Part shown: positions 10,393 through 19,036 of the stretch, in pieces
Layout of the letters: each line of letters opens with the position of its first letter
Numbering within the stretch: position 1 is the first letter of the stretch
From: Marinobacter nanhaiticus D15-8W
Lineage (GTDB): Bacteria > Pseudomonadota > Gammaproteobacteria > Pseudomonadales > Oleiphilaceae
Assembly (NCBI RefSeq): GCF_036511935.1
Contig: NZ_AP028878.1
Span: forward strand, 2,728,001 to 2,792,000
Reading direction: 5' to 3'
Length of the DNA: 64,000 nt
Made by a program: the position numbers and the translations under genes
Notes under the pieces: model-generated
Seen by the model: only the letters and a program-made list of their open reading frames with translations
Told to the model about the DNA's origin: nothing
Database searches by the model: none

Positions 10393-11037
10393 TCATCGTT
10401 GCCCGGGATTGTAACGAATCCAAGGCCAGGACTCACCTGACGGCCCGTTCATCGGCGTTTCGATCGCCCGGTCCTGGATATGGGTGATCAGGTCCGGAAA
10501 GAAACGCAGGAAATGAGCTTCCAGTTCACCATAGTGGGCCTCGATTTCCTCCACCGCACCATCGAAATTGTTAAGAAACCGGATTCGCTCTGCCACGCGA
10601 TCGAGGGCGAAACCAATCTGTTGCAGATCACCGTAGGCGGTAAACCAGTCGTGGCGGATCATGCGCTCCACCACCCGAGCCATCTGCGGCGGCATCAATT
10701 CCTGGCCCTGTTCGAGGTCGGTGTAGACTTCGCCAACGAACGCGTTGCGGCGCCGGTCGGCGAAATCAGCCCAATGGATGATCAGGAAATGATCATAGAG
10801 CACATCAAGTGCAATGCCGGCGAATCGCCTGCGTCGCGATGAGAACAGCGCCTTGGAAGCCCGGACTTCAGGATGCTGGTCCGTGTAGCTATCCACCGCC
10901 CAGTGGTTCTCCAGTCCCCGCCGGATGGCCTCGGGCAGCTCATCCGCCTTCACGCCACGGGCGAAGTCACCCAGCAGGTTGCCCACCCGGGACTGCACCG
11001 TCGGCTGGGCGAAGAACAGATGGGCCAGGTGGTTCAT
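10393..11037 (-). CDS. acpH: ACP phosphodiesterase AcpH
   Basis: The 214-residue protein has the characteristic start MNHLAHLFFAQPTVQSRVGNLLGDFARG and the segments DSYTDQHPEVRASK and RRRFAGIALDVLYDHFL of AcpH, an HD-like metal phosphodiesterase. AcpH removes the 4'-phosphopantetheine arm from holo-ACP, giving apo-ACP. GGGAG lies seven bases before the ATG. The gene starts 18 bases after the stop of the acyltransferase gene, so the two are probably cotranscribed, which fits a shared role in acyl/lipid metabolism. Confidence 0.88.
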   Translation of the reverse strand: MNHLAHLFFAQPTVQSRVGNLLGDFARGVKADELPEAIRRGLENHWAVDSYTDQHPEVRASKALFSSRRRRFAGIALDVLYDHFLIIHWADFADRRRNAFVGEVYTDLEQGQELMPPQMARVVERMIRHDWFTAYGDLQQIGFALDRVAERIRFLNNFDGAVEEIEAHYGELEAHFLRFFPDLITHIQDRAIETPMNGPSGESWPWIRYNPGQR

Positions 11038-11055
11038 CGGCGCGCTCCCGCGAGG

Positions 11056-12252
11056 TTAAGGCCTGTTCCCGGGTGTGGACATGGAGGCCTTCAGCATACT
11101 GGATACCGGATTGGCGTACATCGCCAACAGGAAGGGACGCAAGGCATCGCTGGTGTGGGACAGCCGTCGCTCCAGTTCGGCCTGGGCCGCTTCCATATCC
11201 GCGGGCGTGTAGGCCTCGGCGGTCTCGATGGTCTCCGGCACCTGCGGTTCGGTGTGATGGCTGAGCTGGTGCACCTGGCTCATGTCATGGGCAATCAGGT
11301 TGGACGCATGCAGGTGGTAGTGTCGATGCATATCCGCGTCGATCCGCTCGGCCAGCTCTTTCGCCGTGTCCGGCGAATCGGTAATTGGCGCGCCAAAATG
11401 CACATGCACGTGGCCCTTATAGCCGGTCAGTCCTTGCATGATCTGACTGGTGTCCTCATCGGCATGCTTCTGGTAACTGCCGGTACGCGCCCGTGCTTCC
11501 AGCTCCCGGGCCTTGGGTACGTCGCAGGGATCGTATTCGTAGGCAATGGACACCGGCACGATATTGAGACCATTCATGGACTCGGCGAAACTGCGGCCGG
11601 TCTTTTTCTGGCTCATATGGAACATCTTGATGATGGCCGGGTCGGTGATATCCAGCCCATCCTTGGCCCGCCCTTCCCGTTGGGCGATCCAGATGCTTTG
11701 GTTATCTTCGATAGAGTGATGGATAAAGGCCGACAGAGTCTGGTAGGTATCACGCATTTCCCGCGGGCTGGACATATTGCGCTTAACCACGAAACTCTTG
11801 TTCAGTCGCATCAATTCGGCGAACAAACGGTTCTGCAGCAGGTTGTCGCCGATCGCAATCCGTGTGGTGCGGAAACCGTTGGTGACCAACTGGTAGTTCA
11901 CCACCATGGGGTCGAACACGATGTCCCGGTGGTTGGAGATAAACAGGTAGGCGGTGTTGCGGTCCAGCTGTTCGAGCCCCGAATGGGTCACCCGCGTGGT
12001 TGTGCTGTGAACCAGCTGGTCCACGAAATGATAGAGCCTGGCCTGCAACGCATCGATCGTCTCGGCGTCACCAAACTCCTTCTGCAGCCAGCGTCTAATC
12101 CAGAACCGCGTAAGGCCGGGGGTCAGCCGTGTCAGTGTCGGGGCCTTGAAACGACCGATCAGTCCAAGGAACTCCTGATCACTCCCCAACCTGTCCAGCA
12201 CTTCGCGGGTTTCGCTGTCCCGGTAGGGCCGAATTGAATCAAAATCCTGCAT
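11056..12252 (-). CDS. Glycerolipid acyltransferase (PlsC/PlsB-type domain)
   Basis: The four glycerolipid acyltransferase blocks are present: FISNHRDIVFDP (HX4D catalytic), a middle block with LNKSFVVKRN, QSIWIAQREGRAKDG, and NIVPVSIAYEYDPCD. The family transfers acyl chains to glycerol phosphate or lysophosphatidate at the membrane; which one applies here is not clear. I place the start at the ATG of MQDFDSIRPYRD (398 residues), with AAGGA five bases upstream. A longer in-frame extension to 12429 is rejected because it translates repetitive DNA (12256-12300) into an unlikely DNKYRHNKYSHNKD segment. It heads the acyltransferase-acpH-esterase run. Confidence 0.82.
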   Translation of the reverse strand: MQDFDSIRPYRDSETREVLDRLGSDQEFLGLIGRFKAPTLTRLTPGLTRFWIRRWLQKEFGDAETIDALQARLYHFVDQLVHSTTTRVTHSGLEQLDRNTAYLFISNHRDIVFDPMVVNYQLVTNGFRTTRIAIGDNLLQNRLFAELMRLNKSFVVKRNMSSPREMRDTYQTLSAFIHHSIEDNQSIWIAQREGRAKDGLDITDPAIIKMFHMSQKKTGRSFAESMNGLNIVPVSIAYEYDPCDVPKARELEARARTGSYQKHADEDTSQIMQGLTGYKGHVHVHFGAPITDSPDTAKELAERIDADMHRHYHLHASNLIAHDMSQVHQLSHHTEPQVPETIETAEAYTPADMEAAQAELERRLSHTSDALRPFLLAMYANPVSSMLKASMSTPGNRP

Positions 12253-12255
12253 GGT

Positions 12256-12300
12256 GTCCTTATTATGACTGTACTTATTATGACGGTACTTATTATCGCT
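12256..12300. repeat. Three imperfect 15-bp direct repeats upstream of the acyltransferase gene
   Basis: The core TTATTATGAC/TTATTATCGC recurs at 15-base spacing (units near 12256, 12271 and 12286; for example GTACTTATTATGACG). The repeats are AT-rich, in contrast to the surroundings. They sit immediately upstream of the acyltransferase ribosome binding site and downstream of the recQ-side intergenic region. A tandem operator or a promoter-region repeat is plausible. Confidence 0.5.
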
Positions 12301-12575
12301 GCACGTTTTGTGGTCGAACGGCGATCGAAGCGCCGATCCAATGGCGCGCAGTATACCGCTCAAGCGTTCGATTGTAGCGTGCCCGCCGACGATGCGACAT
12401 TCTACCTGCGTGAAGCCTCGGTGAACCACCTGCGCTAATTGTAAGCAAAAGCCTACGCAAGAACGGGTTGGTGGTGTGGTCGGTTTGCAGTCTGAGGGAG
12501 ACCGGACTCTGTTCAGCGCTTTCCCGGTCTCTGGTAGACTTGCCCGCTGAATTCACCCTCTTCCCGGTTCGGTTT

Positions 12576-14420
12576 ATGACCCTCACGGCCACACCCCCTG
12601 CCTCTGATTTCTCCAGTCTCAAAGCCCGCGCACAGGAAGTGCTGCACCAGGTATTCGGTTTTGAAGACTTCCGCCCGTTACAGGGCGAGGTGGTGGATGC
12701 CCTGGTGAGCGGCAACGACGCCCTGGTACTCATGCCCACCGGCGGGGGCAAATCACTGTGCTATCAAGTGCCAGCGATCGTACGGCCCGGGGTTGGCGTG
12801 GTCATCTCACCGCTGATCGCACTGATGCAGGACCAGGTGGCCGCCCTGAACCAACTGGGTGTGCGGGCAGCCTTCCTCAATTCGACGCTGTGGCCGGAGG
12901 AAGCGCGAGATATCGAGAACGCCCTGGTCCGCGGCGAACTGGATTTACTGTACTGCGCGCCTGAACGACTGCTGCAGCCACGTATGCAGCAGCTGTTGCA
13001 AGAGGCGCCCATTTCCCTCTTCGCGATTGACGAAGCCCACTGCGTTTCCCAATGGGGGCATGATTTTCGGGAAGACTACCTGGGGCTGGACATGCTGGAG
13101 CGGGAGTTCCCGCAGGCCCCCCGGATTGCCCTGACCGCCACCGCCGACGAACGTACACGCAAGGAGATCGCCGAACGCCTGCACCTGCAGCAGGCGCGGC
13201 ACTTCATCAGTAGCTTCGACCGCCCTAATATCCAGTATCGGATCACGCAGAAAGACAACGCGAACAAGCAGTTGTTGGCCTTTATTAAAGAGGAACATCA
13301 AGGCGACTCCGGTATCGTCTATTGCATGTCACGTAACAAGGTCGAAGCCACCGCGGACATGCTGGCGAAACAGGGTTACGTCGCACTGCCCTACCACGCC
13401 GGTTTACCGGCAGAAACCCGAGCCGCAAACCAGGAGCGCTTCCTGCGGGAAGACGGCGTCATCATCGTGGCCACCATCGCCTTCGGCATGGGTATCGACA
13501 AGCCTGACGTCCGTTTCGTCGCCCACTTGGACTTGCCCAAGAGCATCGAGGCCTACTATCAGGAAACGGGCCGCGCGGGACGTGATGGTGCCCCCTCCAA
13601 CGCCTGGATGGTTTACGGCCTGCAGGACGTCATCAAGCTTCGTCAGATGCTGGAATCGTCGCCGGGTAGCGAACACTTCAAACGGGTTGAACGCCAGAAA
13701 CTGGATGCCATGCTCGGCCTTTGCGAAGTAACGTCCTGCCGCCGCAAAGCGCTGCTTCGCTATTTCGGCGACGACCTGGAACAACCCTGCGGCAACTGCG
13801 ACACGTGCATCGAGCCGCCGCAAACCTGGGACGGTACCGTAGCCGTCCAGAAAGCCCTCTCCTGCGTTTTCCGCACGGGCCAGCGCTTTGGCGTCACTTA
13901 CCTGATCGATGTCTTGCGCGGCTCCGAGAACGAACGCGTCCTGAGCCAGGGCCATGACAAGGTCAGCACCTATGGCATTGGCCAGGAGCTCTCCACCCAG
14001 CAGTGGAAGAGCGTCTTCCGCCAGCTCGTGGCTGGTGGCTATTTACAGGCCGATGCCGAAGGCTACGGCGCGCTGAGCCTCACGGAGATTTGCCGACCGT
14101 TGCTGAAGGGAGAGGAAACCGTCTGGCTGCGGCGCGATCCCGAAACCAAACGCAAAACCAAGTCCGGCGGCGGTTCGGCCAAACGTGCGATCGTCATCGA
14201 GGACCAGGCCGCGTGGGATACGCTACGGGCCAAGCGTAAGGAATTGGCGGACGAACAGGGCGTGCCGCCGTACGTGATCTTTCACGACACCACGCTCCTG
14301 GAAATGCTCGAACGCCGGCCGAAAAGCCTGGACGAGATGGGCGAGGTCAATGGCATTGGCGCGGCCAAGCTTGAGAAGTATGGGCAGGCGTTTCTTGAGG
14401 TTATTGCGTCGATGGAGTGA
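12576..14420 (+). CDS. recQ: ATP-dependent DNA helicase RecQ
   Basis: The 614-residue protein has the whole RecQ architecture. A superfamily 2 helicase core comes first (motif 0 [14 protein letters not shown], Walker [13 protein letters not shown] box [17 protein letters not shown], motif [14 protein letters not shown]). An RQC zinc-binding/winged-helix region follows (Cys in CEVTSCRRK and CGNCDTC). A C-terminal HRDC domain ends the protein (about 535-610, [19 protein letters not shown]). It unwinds DNA 3' to 5' in recombination and fork repair. The ATG at 12576 is preferred over an in-frame upstream start at 12468, whose extra 36 residues do not resemble RecQ. A REP palindrome lies just past its stop. 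Confidence 0.95.
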   Translation: MTLTATPPASDFSSLKARAQEVLHQVFGFEDFRPLQGEVVDALVSGNDALVLMPTGGGKSLCYQVPAIVRPGVGVVISPLIALMQDQVAALNQLGVRAAFLNSTLWPEEARDIENALVRGELDLLYCAPERLLQPRMQQLLQEAPISLFAIDEAHCVSQWGHDFREDYLGLDMLEREFPQAPRIALTATADERTRKEIAERLHLQQARHFISSFDRPNIQYRITQKDNANKQLLAFIKEEHQGDSGIVYCMSRNKVEATADMLAKQGYVALPYHAGLPAETRAANQERFLREDGVIIVATIAFGMGIDKPDVRFVAHLDLPKSIEAYYQETGRAGRDGAPSNAWMVYGLQDVIKLRQMLESSPGSEHFKRVERQKLDAMLGLCEVTSCRRKALLRYFGDDLEQPCGNCDTCIEPPQTWDGTVAVQKALSCVFRTGQRFGVTYLIDVLRGSENERVLSQGHDKVSTYGIGQELSTQQWKSVFRQLVAGGYLQADAEGYGALSLTEICRPLLKGEETVWLRRDPETKRKTKSGGGSAKRAIVIEDQAAWDTLRAKRKELADEQGVPPYVIFHDTTLLEMLERRPKSLDEMGEVNGIGAAKLEKYGQAFLEVIASME

Positions 14421-14453
14421 AGCTTTCAAGGCTCCTGGGGAAGCTTCGGAAAC

Positions 14454-14575
14454 GTAGGTCGGGTTCACCCAAGGGCGTAAAAGCAACGCGTAACCCGACA
14501 AACTCGTTGTATTACGAGAGGTTGCGGGAACATCTTAAACTCCATGTCGGGTTACGCGTTGCTAACCCGACCTAC
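14454..14575. repeat. REP-type palindromic element (REPIN, GTAGGTCGGGTT family)
   Basis: The 122-base element begins GTAGGTCGGGTT and ends with its reverse complement, AACCCGACCTAC. An inner pair of inverted arms, AGCAACGCGTAACCCGACA (14482-14500) and its complement (14545-14563), gives two nested or adjacent hairpins. Each outer end starts with GTAG, the tetranucleotide typical of REP sequences recognised by RAYT transposases. It differs from the repeat family near 61-62.5 kb. Its right part overlaps the 3' end of the convergent gene at 14552. Confidence 0.75.
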
Positions 14576-15133
14576 ATTCGCATTTTCTGCCTCAAACCCC
14601 TGTTTCTTCACCCGATAATGCGCCGTCGAGCGCGCGACGATGTTGCCGTCCGTGTCCTTCAACTCCCCTTCCAGCGTAAACGCCGCACGGCCGGTGGTGT
14701 CCGCATCCATTTTGATGGTCCTGCGGGTTTCTTCGGAAAGCTGCAATTCGATCGTGACATCGGAATCCGATGGCTGCAGGAACTGGAGCGACATCTCCTT
14801 GAGGATCGGGATGTAGCGCGGCCCCATATCGAACAGGGTCAGCACCCCGCCGGGGATTTCCGCCACGAGGAAGTAGGCGCCGGCGTACAGGCTGCCGAAA
14901 TGGTTACGGTTGCCCTTGATGGATATCCGGGCCCGCACGTAGCCCGGTCTGACATCCTCCACCCGGAACCGGTTGCGGGGCGCGAACGGAATGGCCTGCC
15001 CAACGAGTCGGTTGACCATCCGATAGCCGCCCTGGCGCTGCAGCCAATTCCAGGGTTTTTCAAGCCCCGCATCCGGATCCAGGCTCGAGAGCCAGTCGCT
15101 GGTCACGCCTATCAGTCGATCTTTTATGGCCAT
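14552..15133 (-). CDS. DUF4442/PaaI-like hotdog-fold protein
   Basis: I read 193 residues from MAIKDRLIGVTSDW, preceded by GAGGGA; a longer start at 15205 adds 24 less likely residues. The segment NHFGSLYAGAYFLVAEIPGGVLTLFDMG has the hotdog-fold helix, and SLQFLQPSDSDVTIELQLSEE is a following strand region. These resemble DUF4442 putative acyl-CoA thioesterases. The substrate is unknown. The last residues (NVGRVSNA) and the TAA stop are supplied by the REP element at 14454-14575, so the original C-terminus may have been replaced. The gene converges on recQ. Confidence 0.7.
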   Translation of the reverse strand: MAIKDRLIGVTSDWLSSLDPDAGLEKPWNWLQRQGGYRMVNRLVGQAIPFAPRNRFRVEDVRPGYVRARISIKGNRNHFGSLYAGAYFLVAEIPGGVLTLFDMGPRYIPILKEMSLQFLQPSDSDVTIELQLSEETRRTIKMDADTTGRAAFTLEGELKDTDGNIVARSTAHYRVKKQGFEAENANVGRVSNA

Positions 15134-15306
15134 GGCACTCGTTCCCTCATCAATCACTTTGGGGCGAGATTTACAGATCCGACAGTCGGTTACAACATTT
15201 TTCACGATTTAATGCTTACGCGAGCGTAAACGCAAAATCAGCCGCTACACTGGAGAGAAGAATTAGGGCGTGGGGCGCTCAACCTAGGGGCGGTTCGCGG
15301 GATTCC

Positions 15307-16353
15307 TTGCAGTACAGCATAGGATACGCCGTGTTGTTGCGATCAGGATTAGTCTCCGGATGTCGACATATCCCAAGTCGCTGGAGCCATAGCTTTCTTT
15401 TCCTTCTCTTTAGTACATTGGCCACTGGCAGTACATTGATAACCGGCCTGGCCATGACCAGTACGCCGACGTTCGCGGTTGTGGCGCGGGAAGACGGTCA
15501 AGCAGCAGACATCGAGTCTGCACAGCAAGTTACCCTCTGGTACCGCAATTACGATAGCCCGGCCATACGCGCCCTGCTCGATCTCGCCTTACGCAAGACA
15601 CCCGAGTACGGCCCCTACCTCATCACTCGCAGCCAGGAGATGAACCAGGGCCGGGCGCTCCGCGAACTGAGCAACGACAACGGGCACGCCGTCCAGGTTG
15701 CCAATGTCGCAACCACGCCTGAACGGGAAAACAACCTGCTGGCGGTCACCATTCCCATTGATGGCGGCCTGCTCGGTTACCGCGTCTGCGTGACGACACC
15801 ACAAATGCTATCAAGGTTCGAGGGAATTACTCGCCTAGCCGACTTACGCGCGGGGAATATCCGCTTCGGTCAGGGCCGCCACTGGCCCGACACCCAGATC
15901 CTCGAGGCCAACGGCCTTAAGGTAGTGACCCACACCCGATACGAGAGCCTGTTCGACATGCTCGCGGGCGGGCGTTTCGAGTGTTTTGCCCGGGGCGTCA
16001 GCGAAGTGGTCTACGATCTGGACCTACGGCAGGACGATGGCCTGGTGATCGAGCCGGACCTGCTGTTCACCTATCCCATGCCGTCCTATTTCTTCGTGGG
16101 CCGCAGTGACATGGCCCTGGCCATGCGTATCCAGCTGGGCCTGGAACGGGCAATCGTGGACGGCAGTTTCCTGAAATACCTGGCCCACTACTTCACCCGA
16201 CCGCTGGAAGAGCTACAACTTTCCAACCGCCGGGTGTTCCAGTTGGGCAACCCCTGGCTCCCCGGCGGCGAAAAAGGCATCAGCGAAGATGTCCTGCAGC
16301 ATATGAAAGTACGGATCCAGCTGGGCGACAAGGCACCTCCAGTACCCAACTGA
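15307..16353 (+). CDS. Solitary periplasmic substrate-binding-like protein
   Basis: An N-terminal hydrophobic signal segment (HSFLFLLFSTLATGSTLITGLA) is followed by about 290 residues with the fold pattern of family 3 solute-binding proteins: QVTLWYRNYDSPAIRALLDLAL, then GYRVCVTTPQML, LADLRAGNIRFGQGRHWPDTQIL, FDMLAGGRFECFARG. No permease or ATPase gene is adjacent, so it may serve sensing or be an orphan component. The start is uncertain: the longest frame uses TTG at 15307, and internal GTG or ATG codons are possible. The promoter region upstream (15250-15306) has no clear features. Confidence 0.65.
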   Translation: MQYSIGYAVLLRSGLVSGCRHIPSRWSHSFLFLLFSTLATGSTLITGLAMTSTPTFAVVAREDGQAADIESAQQVTLWYRNYDSPAIRALLDLALRKTPEYGPYLITRSQEMNQGRALRELSNDNGHAVQVANVATTPERENNLLAVTIPIDGGLLGYRVCVTTPQMLSRFEGITRLADLRAGNIRFGQGRHWPDTQILEANGLKVVTHTRYESLFDMLAGGRFECFARGVSEVVYDLDLRQDDGLVIEPDLLFTYPMPSYFFVGRSDMALAMRIQLGLERAIVDGSFLKYLAHYFTRPLEELQLSNRRVFQLGNPWLPGGEKGISEDVLQHMKVRIQLGDKAPPVPN

Positions 16354-16586
16354 ACCCGGTTTGCGAACAGACTTTGACGCGCTCCAGTTTGCTGCTCACG
16401 CAAATGGAACGATCGTGGAGCCCCATGGTCCAACGCCTGCTCGTTATAGCGCGCAAGTCCGAGAGTAGTTAACGTTACCCAAGAACGGATATCTACCGGC
16501 TTGGGGTTGATTTAATCGACCTCCGTTTCCATCTGTTATCCTTACCGCTTATCACCCTTGATTTTTCCGGCCTCGGGAGACGCTGA

Positions 16587-18116
16587 ATGGCTCATGAAGA
16601 ACTGCATCTCAATCTCCGCAACCTGACCGAAGAGGACTATCCGCAGCTTAAGCAGCTGATGGATCGGATCTACGATGATATCGGCGGGGCGTGGCCAGAA
16701 GAGACGATCAAGGAACTGGTCCAGAAGTTTCCTGATGGGCAGATCTGTATCGAGGACAGCGGCGAACTCATCGCTGTGGCGCTTACCGTACTGGTGAACT
16801 ACGAGCGTTTCAGCAACCCGCACACCTACGACGACCTGATCCTCAAGAACGAGCGCGTTCGCCACGACGCGGTCGGCGACGCCATGTACGGGCTGGACGT
16901 CTTCATCCACCCGGACTACCGCGGTTACCGCCTTGGCCGGCGGTTATACGAAGCACGCAAGGAGCTGTGCCGTACCCGCAACTATCGGGCAATCCTTGCG
17001 GGCGGGCGTATCCCCAACTACCACAAGTTCTCCGACCAGTTCACACCGGCGGAATACATCGAACGGGTAGATCGCAAGGAGATCTACGATCCGATCCTGA
17101 CGTTCCAGCTATCCAACGATTTCCAGGTCACCCGACTGATGCACAAGTATCTTCCGGAAGACCAGAAATCAATGGGATACGCCACACTCCTCGAGTGGAA
17201 TAACATCCTCTACACGCCGCCCGCACCGGTGCTGAAAACACGCAAGACCAACGTGCGCATGGGTGCCGTGCAGTGGCAAATGCGGGAATTCACTTCTGTC
17301 GAGGAAGTGCTCAAGCAGGTGGAGTACTTCGTGGATGCCCTGTCCGACTACAAGAGCGATTTCGCCCTGTTCCCGGAGTTTTTCAACGCGCCGCTGATGG
17401 GCCTTACCGACCAGTTGGACCAGACTCGGGCCATCCGTTTCCTGGCGGGCTTCACCAAGCAGTTCCGGGACCAGATGTCGGAAATGGCGGTGAGTTACAA
17501 CATCAATATCGTCACCGGTTCCATGCCGTTGCTGGACAACGACCGGCTCTACAACGTGTCCTACCTCTGCCACCGGGACGGCCGGGTAGATGAGCAGCGG
17601 AAGATCCATATCACCCCGCACGAGCGGCGCGACTGGGTCATCGAAGGCGGCAACCATTTCGAGGTATTCGAGACCGACGCCGGCCGGGTCGCCATCTTGA
17701 TCTGTTACGACATCGAGTTCCCGGAGCTGGGCCGGATTGCCGCCAGCCAGGGCGTAGACATCATTTGCGTCCCCTTCTGGACAGACACCAAGAACGGTTA
17801 CCTGCGGGTGCGGCACTGTGCCCAGGCCCGGGCCATCGAGAACGAATGCTACGTGGTGATCACCGGTAGTGTGGGCAACCTGCCGAAAGTGGAGAACCTG
17901 GACGTCCAGTACGCCCAGTCATCCGTATTCTCGCCCTCGGACTTTGCCTTCCCGCATGACGCGGTAATGGCGGAAACGACGCCGAACACGGAGATGATCA
18001 TGTTCTCGGACATGGACCTGTCGAAGCTCACACTGGTCCGCGACGAGGGCTCGGTGACCAACCTCAAGGATCGCCGCACCGACATGTATGCCGTGAAGAT
18101 GAATTCACAGAAATAA
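16587..18116 (+). CDS. GNAT acetyltransferase - carbon-nitrogen hydrolase fusion
   Basis: The 509-residue protein fuses two enzymes. The N-terminal GNAT domain (about 1-210) contains the acetyl-CoA loop region GLDVFIHPDYRGYRLGRRLYEAR. The C-terminal nitrilase-superfamily domain (about 220-505) has the catalytic triad: Glu in LFPEFFNAP, Lys in RKIHITPHERRDW and Cys in LICYDIEFPELG. The hydrolase family cleaves amides or nitriles; the fusion suggests acylation and deacylation of one amine or amide metabolite, but the substrate is unknown. The start is supported by GGGAG seven bases upstream. A hairpin follows the stop. Confidence 0.88.
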   Translation: MAHEELHLNLRNLTEEDYPQLKQLMDRIYDDIGGAWPEETIKELVQKFPDGQICIEDSGELIAVALTVLVNYERFSNPHTYDDLILKNERVRHDAVGDAMYGLDVFIHPDYRGYRLGRRLYEARKELCRTRNYRAILAGGRIPNYHKFSDQFTPAEYIERVDRKEIYDPILTFQLSNDFQVTRLMHKYLPEDQKSMGYATLLEWNNILYTPPAPVLKTRKTNVRMGAVQWQMREFTSVEEVLKQVEYFVDALSDYKSDFALFPEFFNAPLMGLTDQLDQTRAIRFLAGFTKQFRDQMSEMAVSYNINIVTGSMPLLDNDRLYNVSYLCHRDGRVDEQRKIHITPHERRDWVIEGGNHFEVFETDAGRVAILICYDIEFPELGRIAASQGVDIICVPFWTDTKNGYLRVRHCAQARAIENECYVVITGSVGNLPKVENLDVQYAQSSVFSPSDFAFPHDAVMAETTPNTEMIMFSDMDLSKLTLVRDEGSVTNLKDRRTDMYAVKMNSQK

Positions 18117-18129
18117 GTGAAGCGTCACA

Positions 18130-18155
18130 AGGGCCCGCAACAAAGCGCGGGCCCT
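18130..18155 (+). terminator. GC-rich hairpin, probable terminator
   Basis: AGGGCCCGC pairs perfectly with GCGGGCCCT over an eight-base loop, 14 bases past the stop of the GNAT-nitrilase gene. No T run follows, so it may act as a transcript-end stabiliser rather than a classical intrinsic terminator. Confidence 0.5.
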
Positions 18156-18446
18156 GTGGCACAAAAAGTCACGAATGGTTACTATGCGGCTGCTTCTGGC
18201 CTTATCCGACACGGGTTAAACTTGAACAAAGTGTCGAAAAGTTTAATGTACAGAACTGATCACGTTGCGATATTTCCTTAATCTGTCTACAGTTTGAGCA
18301 ATATCGCCAAAATTATTGGCTTCAGTCCGGTTTTTGCACCCGGTTTTTGTAGATAGCTGTCGGATACCGACAGCAGACATTGATCGAAAGCAGAGCGGAT
18401 CTGTCCCACGTGTATTACAAGCTTGCCGTTGATACGGTTTTTGCCC
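18156..18446. other. Intergenic region upstream of PilZ-like gene
   Basis: About 290 bases of lower GC. Short self-complementary stretches occur (for example TAGATAGCTGTCGGATACCGACAGC, about 18349-18373, containing GCTGTCGG/CCGACAGC). I see no coding frame or RNA gene. It probably holds the promoter of the next gene, and the hairpin at about 18355-18373 could be an operator or leader structure. Confidence 0.4.
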
Positions 18447-18854
18447 ATGGACCGATTGGATTTCTCAGTCACACAGCCCCTACCCGACCTGACGGCCCGC
18501 TTCCGTCTCAAGCGCGGTTTGTTCAGGAAGGAGACCGTTGAATCCCGCGTTTTCGGGCTGGATCAGTACGGTTGTATCCTCAAGACCGACAAGGTCTTCG
18601 AGCCTGGCGACACGCTCCTGTTCGACCTCATCATGAAAATGCCCTTCGAAAACATCCAGGCAGAAGGACTGCAAGGGCTGGTGGTAGAGGTAAAGAAACA
18701 CTGTAGCAATTTCTTCTATTCCATTGATTTTTCAGGGCCGCCCTCTGCGGATCTGGAAGGCAAGCTTACCCGTATCCAGGAAGTGCTAAACCGCAAGCAG
18801 AGTTTGCGGTCTCGTCGCGGCCATCCCGGTCCGAGAGCAACACAAATGGCCTGA
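18447..18854 (+). CDS. Degenerate PilZ-domain-like protein
   Basis: I start this 135-residue protein at the ATG of MDRLDFSV; an in-frame TTG eight codons upstream is the alternative. The core ARFRLKRGLFRKETVESRVFGLDQYGCIL, then FEPGDTLLFDLIMKMP and VEVKKHCSNFFYSIDF, parallels the PilZ protein encoded at 25018-25395 (VRKGLFSKKWLEVQVMDFSRLGMAI, FKEGDKLQFSLRLN, YGLEF). It lacks the RxxxR arm and the Ser of the DxSxxG motif that contact cyclic di-GMP. It may therefore keep the PilZ barrel without binding the nucleotide. This is inference from motif comparison. Confidence 0.6.
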   Translation: MDRLDFSVTQPLPDLTARFRLKRGLFRKETVESRVFGLDQYGCILKTDKVFEPGDTLLFDLIMKMPFENIQAEGLQGLVVEVKKHCSNFFYSIDFSGPPSADLEGKLTRIQEVLNRKQSLRSRRGHPGPRATQMA

Positions 18855-19036
18855 ACACTGAACAGACCCTGGCGCCAGGATGGTTGTAGCACATTGACGT
18901 GGCGCGATACGGAGCACAATCAAGGAACAGCCGGAACACGGAAAAGGGATTTTACAGTTTGCACCCCCCTTCTCAATTTCCGGGACTTTGCGAATTAATC
19001 GGATTTATGTATTAACCAAAGAAACGGGGAATGGAC

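Noticed and set aside
10873-12237. A 454-codon plus-strand frame over acpH and the acyltransferase
   Set aside because: It is the shadow of two genes with clear family motifs; its translation is Gly/His/Val/Arg-rich without any domain.
12253-12429. N-terminal extension of the acyltransferase
   Set aside because: It translates the 15-bp direct repeats and lacks a ribosome binding site, whereas the ATG at 12252 has AAGGA.
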